From DASUBV01 sp035763085 (GTDB lineage: Bacteria; Actinomycetota; Actinomycetes; Streptosporangiales; Streptosporangiaceae): a stretch of 27,297 nt of DNA. This document shows, piece after piece, positions 23,267 through 27,297 of the stretch (position 1 is the stretch's first letter; every line of letters starts with the position of its first letter). The stretch is from contig DASUBV010000164.1 of NCBI GenBank assembly GCA_035763085.1, positions 1-27,297 of the forward strand. Direction: 5' to 3'. Both the position numbers and the translations under genes were made by a program. The notes beneath the pieces were generated by a model, which was not told where the DNA came from, did no database searches, and saw only the letters and a list, made by a program, of their open reading frames with translations.

Positions 23267-24535
23267 TCAGCTGGCCTGTTCCGGCCAGGTAATCCGGGCG
23301 GCACGGGAGGCGTAGGCGCCGCGCAGGATGTCGGCCAGCGAGCGCTGTCCCACGCAGCCCTTGAACCCGGCGCCGATGTCGGTCACCTGGACGGTGCCGG
23401 CGGCCGCCTCGCTCGCGCCGATGACGGCGATCAGCGCGTCCCGGCGCTGCCTGCTGGCGCGGATGCGCGCCCCGAGCGACCCGTCCGGCTCGAACCTGGG
23501 CCGCAGCCCGGCGGCAGCGAGCTCGTCGACGAGCATCCTGGCGGCCTGGTCCTGCCCCGGACCGACGGGCAGCACGCACACCTGGACGGGGGCGAGCCAC
23601 AGCGGCAGCCGGCCCTGATACCGCTCCAGCAGCGCGGCGACGACGCGCTCCATCGCGCCGACGGTCCCCCGGTGGATCATCGCGACCCGCTGCCGGGTGC
23701 CGTCGGCGGCGGCATAGGTGAGGTCGAAACGCTCGGGCTGATTGAAGTCCAGCTGGACGGTGGCGATGGACTCCTCGTGGCCGCGACCGTCCCGGACCTG
23801 CAGGTCCAGCTTGGGTCCGTAGAAGGCGGCCTCTCCCGCAGCTTCCAGGACCGGCACGGTGCCCCCCGAAAGTACCTCGGCGGCGGCAGCCCGCAGGGCG
23901 TTCTCGGCCTGCTGCCACTGACCGGCAGTCCCGAGGTAGCTGGTGCCCGAGTCGCGGCGGGACAAGCGCACGTAGTCGACCGGCAGGCCCATGATCTGCT
24001 GCGCGTCGAGCGCCGACCGCAGCGCGCGGGCCACCTCGGCAGCGACCTGGGCCGGCTGGCAGAAGACGTGGGTGTCGTCGAGATTGATCTGGCGGACCCG
24101 GCTGAGGCCCGAGAGCACGCCGGACCGCTCGGACCGGAACATGGGCGCCAGCTCATTCAGCCGGATGGGCAGCTCGCGGTGGGAGTGGGCCTGGGAGGCG
24201 TAGATCGCCGCGTGGTGCGGGCAGTTGGCCGGCCGCAGCACCAGCTCGTCGCCGCCCAGGCGCATCGGCGGGAACATGTCGTCGCTGAACTTGGCCCAGT
24301 GCCCGGAGCGCTCGAAGAGGGCGCGCTTGGCCAGCACCGGCGAGTACACGAACAGGCAGCCATCACGGCGGGCAATCTCCCAGGCCAGCTGCTCCAGCTC
24401 CCGTCTGATGACGGCGCCGGCCGGAAGCCACAGCGGCAGGCCCGAGCCGATGAGCGGATCGGTGGCGAAGACGGACAGGTCGAGGTTCAGCTCGCGGTAG
24501 TCGAGTGGCTGGCTGCCGCGTTCTTGGGTGGTCAC
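23267..24535 (-). CDS. thrS: Short threonyl-tRNA synthetase lacking TGS and editing domains
   Basis: Charges tRNA-Thr. At 422 residues it is far shorter than ordinary bacterial ThrRS (about 640-690), because it starts directly at the class II catalytic domain. The TGS and N2 editing domains are absent. The zinc-binding triad that selects threonine is intact: Cys105 (R-P-A-N-C-P-H-H), His156 (D-D-T-H-V-F-C) and His288 (M-I-H-R). Motif 2 Arg134 (M-F-R-S-E) and motif 3 Arg297 (A-M-E-R) are present. An anticodon-binding domain follows L-P-L-W-L-A-P-V-Q-V. It probably cannot clear Ser-tRNA-Thr itself and is likely a second copy beside a full-length enzyme. GTG 24535 has GGAG 5 nt upstream. It is preceded by a Thr-codon leader and hairpins. 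Confidence 0.9.
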   Translation of the reverse strand: MTTQERGSQPLDYRELNLDLSVFATDPLIGSGLPLWLPAGAVIRRELEQLAWEIARRDGCLFVYSPVLAKRALFERSGHWAKFSDDMFPPMRLGGDELVLRPANCPHHAAIYASQAHSHRELPIRLNELAPMFRSERSGVLSGLSRVRQINLDDTHVFCQPAQVAAEVARALRSALDAQQIMGLPVDYVRLSRRDSGTSYLGTAGQWQQAENALRAAAAEVLSGGTVPVLEAAGEAAFYGPKLDLQVRDGRGHEESIATVQLDFNQPERFDLTYAAADGTRQRVAMIHRGTVGAMERVVAALLERYQGRLPLWLAPVQVCVLPVGPGQDQAARMLVDELAAAGLRPRFEPDGSLGARIRASRQRRDALIAVIGASEAAAGTVQVTDIGAGFKGCVGQRSLADILRGAYASRAARITWPEQAS

Positions 24536-24580
24536 ACGTGCTCCTCGGATCGGGCCTCGGAACACCGCCCGGGAACACAT

Positions 24581-24607
24581 CAGCCCCGGAGCAGTGCTCC
24601 GGGGCTG
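24581..24607 (-). terminator. Attenuator hairpin (3:4) in the thrS leader
   Basis: AGCCCCGGAG (24582-24591) and CTCCGGGGCT (24597-24606) form a perfect 10-bp stem around a 5-nt loop, extended by a C-G pair. It lies between the leader peptide and the thrS start and has no U-tract. Its 5' arm on the - strand can pair instead with the leader hairpin's 3' arm. Confidence 0.75.
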
Positions 24608-24628
24608 GGTCAGCGTCAGTGCCGCGTG

Positions 24629-24676
24629 CTAGCGCCGGAGAACATCCGGCGTCGTCGTGGCCTGCGGCGAGTACAT
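24629..24676 (-). CDS. thrS leader peptide with three consecutive threonine codons
   Basis: A 15-codon frame, M-Y-S-P-Q-A-T-T-T-P-D-V-L-R-R then TAG, about 95 nt upstream of thrS. Codons 7-9 are ACG-ACG-ACG (24658-24650). A TATGCT hexamer ends 7 nt before the ATG, so the mRNA could start at the leader itself, without a ribosome-binding site. A 7-bp stem (24633-24651) starts within the last Thr codon, where a stalled ribosome would disrupt it. The layout is that of ribosome-mediated attenuation. Confidence 0.7.
   Translation of the reverse strand: MYSPQATTTPDVLRR
24633..24651 (-). promoter_or_regulatory. Leader hairpin (1:2) overlapping the Thr codons
   Basis: CGCCGGA (24633-24639) and TCCGGCG (24645-24651) pair perfectly around a 5-nt loop. 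On the - strand RNA the 3' arm carries CTCCGG, which can pair with CCGGAG in the 5' arm of the downstream hairpin (6 bp), giving mutually exclusive antiterminator and terminator forms. Confidence 0.65.
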
Positions 24677-24780
24677 GCCCGTCAGCATAACCGAAGCCCG
24701 GCCTGCCGCGCCGCGCCCGGCCGTGTCACTCACTGCCGCCCGCTGCCGGACCGGCCACGGGCAGGCCGGTGACGCCGATG

Positions 24781-25824
24781 TCATTTGACGGTCGTGTCAT
24801 TGGCGGCCGGGTTAGTGATGGGCGGGTTAGTGACGGATGGGTCAGTGACAAGCGAGACCGAGCCGGGCAGGTCAGAGACGGCGGCGGCGCAGCGGGCCGC
24901 GAGCGCCGCGACGGCGCCGCGCAGCTCGCCGCCGCCCTCGACGCGGAAGCCGAACGGCACGGGCGCCAGCCACTCCTGCGCGTACATGGCGGGATTGTTG
25001 GTGGTCCCGGTGAGCACGCATCCGCACTCGTGTGGCTCGAGGCGCCCCATCGGCGGGCGGATCCACGGCGCCACCTCGGCCAGCGGCGCCAGGAAGACCA
25101 CCCGGGTGGCGAAGGGCCAGCCGCTGCCGAGGTTCTCCTCCAGCGTCGCGACCGGGTCCAGCCCGTCGGGCGGCGTGAACGTCTGGCCGGTCAGCTCGAC
25201 TGAGCGAACCCGGTCGACCCGGTAGCTGCGCACCGCGCCAGCCCGGTGCGACTGGCACAGCAGGTACCACCGGCCGTGCCGGACCACGACCGCCCACGGG
25301 TCCGCGCCGGCTTCCCACTCGCGGCCCGAGCCGCTCCGGTAGGTGAGCCGGACCTGGCGGCGGGCGGCGATGGCGACCACGAGTGCGCTGGTCACGGCCG
25401 GATCCGGGTGGGCGGCCCGGCCGTCGGGTGCCGCGGCGGCGAATTCGCGCAGCGCCGCGGCCTGGCGGCCGACGCTCTCGGGCAGCGCCCGGATGACCTT
25501 AGCCAGTGCCGAGCCGGCCAGCTCCGCGGTGTCGGTCGCGGCCGGATGGCCCTCCAGCACGGCCATCACCAGGGCCAGCGCCTCCTCCTGGGTGAAGACC
25601 ACGGGCGGCAGCCGGGCCCCGTGACCGAGCCGGTAGCCGCCATACCGGCCGCGGGACGACTCGACGGGCACCCCCGCCTCGCGCAGGATCGCGACGTACC
25701 GGCGGGCCGCGCGCTCGGTGACCCCCAGGCGCTCGGCGAGCTGATCAGCCGTGGTGCCGGGCCGGATCTGCAGGAGCTCGAGCGTCTGCAGCGCCCGGGC
25801 CGTAGGGCTGACGGTCGACGTCAT
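24781..25824 (-). CDS. WYL-domain transcriptional regulator (HTH_11-WYL)
   Basis: A 347-residue regulator of the YafY/PafC-like group. The N-terminal winged helix (about 1-65) has R-A-L-Q-T-L-E-L-L-Q, then L-A-E-R-L-G-V-T-E-R-A-A-R-R-Y and G-R-Y-G-G-Y-R-L. The WYL domain (about 140-225) contains the name-giving tripeptide in H-G-R-W-Y-L-L-C and the S-Y-R-V-D-R-V segment; WYL domains sense ligands such as nucleic acids or nucleotides. A WCX-like C-terminal domain follows. The last 20 residues are an irregular tail (V-T-D-P-S-V-T-N-P-P-I-T-N-P) encoded by short tandem repeats. It is divergent from the hydrolase gene across 131 bp holding inverted repeats, so it probably controls that gene pair and itself. 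TACTCT at 25838-25833 is a plausible -10. Stop is TGA. Confidence 0.92.
   Translation of the reverse strand: MTSTVSPTARALQTLELLQIRPGTTADQLAERLGVTERAARRYVAILREAGVPVESSRGRYGGYRLGHGARLPPVVFTQEEALALVMAVLEGHPAATDTAELAGSALAKVIRALPESVGRQAAALREFAAAAPDGRAAHPDPAVTSALVVAIAARRQVRLTYRSGSGREWEAGADPWAVVVRHGRWYLLCQSHRAGAVRSYRVDRVRSVELTGQTFTPPDGLDPVATLEENLGSGWPFATRVVFLAPLAEVAPWIRPPMGRLEPHECGCVLTGTTNNPAMYAQEWLAPVPFGFRVEGGGELRGAVAALAARCAAAVSDLPGSVSLVTDPSVTNPPITNPAANDTTVK
24786..24850. repeat. Short imperfect tandem repeats at the 3' end of the WYL gene
   Basis: Units related to GGGTTAGTGA recur about four times with 14-16 bp spacing, coding the V-T-D-P / V-T-N-P / I-T-N-P tail. Slippage-prone and likely variable among relatives. 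Confidence 0.55.
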
Positions 25825-25854
25825 GTTCTCCGAGAGTAGAGGAATCGCGGATTA

Positions 25855-25875
25855 ACCGGAAGTAGATCGTCCGGT
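25855..25875. promoter_or_regulatory. Candidate WYL-regulator operator ACCGGA-N9-TCCGGT
   Basis: Perfect 6-bp inverted repeat with a 9-nt centre in the divergent intergenic region. It overlaps the likely -35 zone of both genes. TACGAT at 25884-25889 is a -10 candidate for the hydrolase gene. Confidence 0.5.
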
Positions 25876-25890
25876 AAGGCCTCTACGATC

Positions 25891-25918
25891 GCAGGCTGAG
25901 GCTGATAACTCAGCCTGC
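25891..25918 (+). promoter_or_regulatory. Perfect 10-bp stem-loop in the hydrolase 5' leader
   Basis: GCAGGCTGAG (25891-25900) and CTCAGCCTGC (25909-25918) are exact complements with an 8-nt loop, about 38 nt before the hydrolase start. Just after the TACGAT -10 candidate, it would sit at the 5' end of the mRNA, as a stability element or second operator. Confidence 0.55.
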
Positions 25919-25955
25919 CTGAGGCACACATCACCGAGAGGGAGCAGCGATCACG

Positions 25956-26642
25956 ATGGAGATCATTCTCGTCGCCGGGCTCTGGCTCGACGGCTCTGCG
26001 TGGGATGCGGTGATTCCGGAACTGCGGGCCCGCGGGCAGCACGGGGTGCCCGTCACCCTGCCCGGCCAGGGAGCACCGCCACCGGAAGCGACGCTTGCGG
26101 ACCAGCACGCCGCGGTCCTGGCGGCTGTCGATGCCGCCGACGGCAGCGTGCTGGTCGTGGGTCACTCCGCGGCCAGCACGCTGGCCTGGATGGCCGCGGA
26201 CGCCAGGCCGGACAAGGTTGCGCGGGTCGCGATGATCGGCGGCTTCCCGTCCGACAGCGGCAGTGCCTACGCCAGTTTCTTCGAGGTGGTGGACGGCGTC
26301 ATGCCGTTCCCGGGGTGGGGGCCGTTCGAAGGCCCGGACTCCGCCGACCTGAGCAAGCAGCAGCGGGACGCCATCGCGGCCGGGGCGATCGCCGTTCCCG
26401 GCGCGGTGGCACAGGGGATCGTGCAGCTCAGCGACGAGCGGCGGTTCAGCGTGCCGGTCACGCTGATCTGCCCGGAGTTCTCCCCGGCGCAGGCCAAGGA
26501 GTGGATTGACAAGGGCGAGGTGCCCGAGCTGTCCAGGGCGCGGCACATCGAGTACGCCGACATCGACTCCGGGCACTGGCCGATGTTCACCCGCCCGGCC
26601 GAGCTGGCCGGCCTGCTAGCCGAGGCGGCCGGCCATGCCTGA
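25956..26642 (+). CDS. Alpha/beta hydrolase
   Basis: A 228-residue soluble alpha/beta-hydrolase-fold enzyme. The nucleophile elbow is G-H-S-A-A-S with Ser71. The catalytic His207 is in D-S-G-H-W-P-M-F, and Glu174 in C-P-E-F-S is the likely acid. The N-terminus I-I-L-V-A-G-L-W-L-D-G-S-A-W resembles small esterases of the EstA/RsbQ-like kind, with the oxyanion loop after the first strand. The substrate is not predictable. The ATG has a GGGAG ribosome-binding site about 12 nt upstream. The stop overlaps the next gene by 8 nt, so the two are co-translated; the divergent WYL regulator probably controls both. Confidence 0.9.
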   Translation: MEIILVAGLWLDGSAWDAVIPELRARGQHGVPVTLPGQGAPPPEATLADQHAAVLAAVDAADGSVLVVGHSAASTLAWMAADARPDKVARVAMIGGFPSDSGSAYASFFEVVDGVMPFPGWGPFEGPDSADLSKQQRDAIAAGAIAVPGAVAQGIVQLSDERRFSVPVTLICPEFSPAQAKEWIDKGEVPELSRARHIEYADIDSGHWPMFTRPAELAGLLAEAAGHA

Positions 26643-27249
26643 CCGCCGCGCAGCTGCGTCCAGGGCGGCGCCGCCGGCCGCCGAGCCGGCCTACACGACC
26701 CGGCCGCTCGACGCATCCGCCTGGGAGGCGTTCGCCGACCTGGTCGAGCGCAACAACGGGATCTTCGGCGGATGCTGGTGCATCGGGTTTCACACCGCTT
26801 ACCAGCGCGGCGTCAGCGACCCCCGCACGCTGAAGGAGCAGCTGGTGCGTTCCGGCGACGCGCATGCCGCCCTGGTGTTCGACGACGAGGGACTCGCCCA
26901 GGGCTGGTGCCAGTACGGCAGCCCGGACGAGCTGGACCTCAAGCACGCCCGCGAGTACCGCAAGGATCCGCCGCCTCCGGCGCGCTGGCGGATCACCTGC
27001 ATCTTCGTCGATAAGCGGCACCGCGGCCAGGGCATCGCGCGAGCCGGGCTCGAGGGCGCGATCGGGCAGATCGCTGCCGCCGGGGGCGGTCTGGTCGAGG
27101 CGATCTCCGAGACCACCGCCGGCCGGCAGGCCCAGGGCCGGTTCCTGTTCAGCGCGACTGTCGAGTTGTTCGAGCAGTACGGGTTCGCACGGGTGCGGCA
27201 GGTCGGCAAGCACGCCTGGATCGTGAGCCGGGAGATCGCCCCGGCCTGA
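26635..27249 (+). CDS. GNAT-family N-acetyltransferase
   Basis: A 204-residue acetyltransferase-fold protein. A short Ala-rich N-terminus is followed by T-R-P-L-D-A-S-A-W-E-A-F. A conserved Cys/Trp-rich segment G-G-C-W-C-I-G-F-H comes next; it marks a subgroup of actinobacterial GNAT proteins. The acetyl-CoA pyrophosphate loop is R-H-R-G-Q-G-I-A-R (motif A, around residue 130), after strand I-T-C-I-F-V. A final Y-G-F-A-R-V-R-Q-V strand completes the fold. The substrate is unknown. The ATG overlaps the hydrolase stop by 8 nt. Stop is TGA, 10 nt before the palindrome at the window edge. Confidence 0.9.
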   Translation: MPDRRAAASRAAPPAAEPAYTTRPLDASAWEAFADLVERNNGIFGGCWCIGFHTAYQRGVSDPRTLKEQLVRSGDAHAALVFDDEGLAQGWCQYGSPDELDLKHAREYRKDPPPPARWRITCIFVDKRHRGQGIARAGLEGAIGQIAAAGGGLVEAISETTAGRQAQGRFLFSATVELFEQYGFARVRQVGKHAWIVSREIAPA

Positions 27250-27259
27250 GGCGCGGGCG

Positions 27260-27297
27260 GTGGCTCGGACAATCCGAATTCGGATTGTCCGAGCCAC
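27260..27297. terminator. Perfect 38-bp palindrome at the window edge
   Basis: Two 19-base halves meet at GAATTC with no mismatch (27260-27278 and 27279-27297). It starts 10 nt after the acetyltransferase stop, so it most simply acts as a terminator, possibly bidirectional. It may extend beyond the window. Confidence 0.7.

Noticed and set aside
24536..24780. T-box riboswitch before thrS
   Set aside because: No T-box core sequence or specifier-loop layout is visible; the Thr-codon leader with alternative hairpins explains the region better.

Overview
The window is very GC-rich, densely coded DNA with actinobacterial traits: GTG starts, likely leaderless genes, hairpin terminators mostly without U-tracts, a ~183 kDa-type NAD-glutamate dehydrogenase, DUF6912 and WYL families, and a prfB-ftsE-ftsX-smpB-ssrA neighbourhood. 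A soil actinomycete (Streptosporangiales-like or a neighbouring order) fits best, but the genus cannot be fixed from sequence alone.

Layout. 1-7.5 kb (+ strand): a Vsr-like endonuclease with a low-complexity tail, a DUF6912 protein, the proline-catabolic dehydrogenase PruA, a HAD-fold protein lacking its usual nucleophile, then acetoacetyl-CoA synthetase overlapping tryptophan 2,3-dioxygenase. 7.5-12.5 kb: the giant NAD-GDH, closed by a strong hairpin. Together these suggest amino-acid and ketone-body catabolism (Pro to Glu to 2-oxoglutarate; Trp to kynurenine).

12.6-19.3 kb is a translation and division block: RF2 (prfB), a small convergent zinc-ribbon membrane protein, ftsE, ftsX, smpB, a PBP-like protein and ssrA (tmRNA). 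SmpB and tmRNA rescue stalled ribosomes; FtsEX controls peptidoglycan hydrolysis at the septum. Two proteins here depart from their families at the functional residues. RF2 has Ser-Lys-Tyr where the stop-codon-reading Ser-Pro-Phe tripeptide should be. The PBP has lost all three transpeptidase active-site motifs.

19.5-22.2 kb (- strand): a gntR-ATPase-permease operon with overlapping genes, a probable leaderless promoter and an operator over the start codon. It is flanked by an imperfect 41-bp direct repeat whose left copy begins at the ssrA 3' end. 22.2-24.7 kb: an APH-fold kinase convergent with a short threonyl-tRNA synthetase lacking the TGS and editing domains. The synthetase is preceded by a 15-residue leader peptide with three consecutive Thr codons and mutually exclusive hairpins, a candidate threonine attenuator. 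24.8-27.3 kb: a WYL regulator divergent from an alpha/beta hydrolase-GNAT pair, ending in a perfect 38-bp palindrome at the window edge.

The strongest candidates for something undescribed are the SKY-type RF2, the catalytically dead PBP beside ftsEX, and the Thr-codon attenuator on an editing-less ThrRS.
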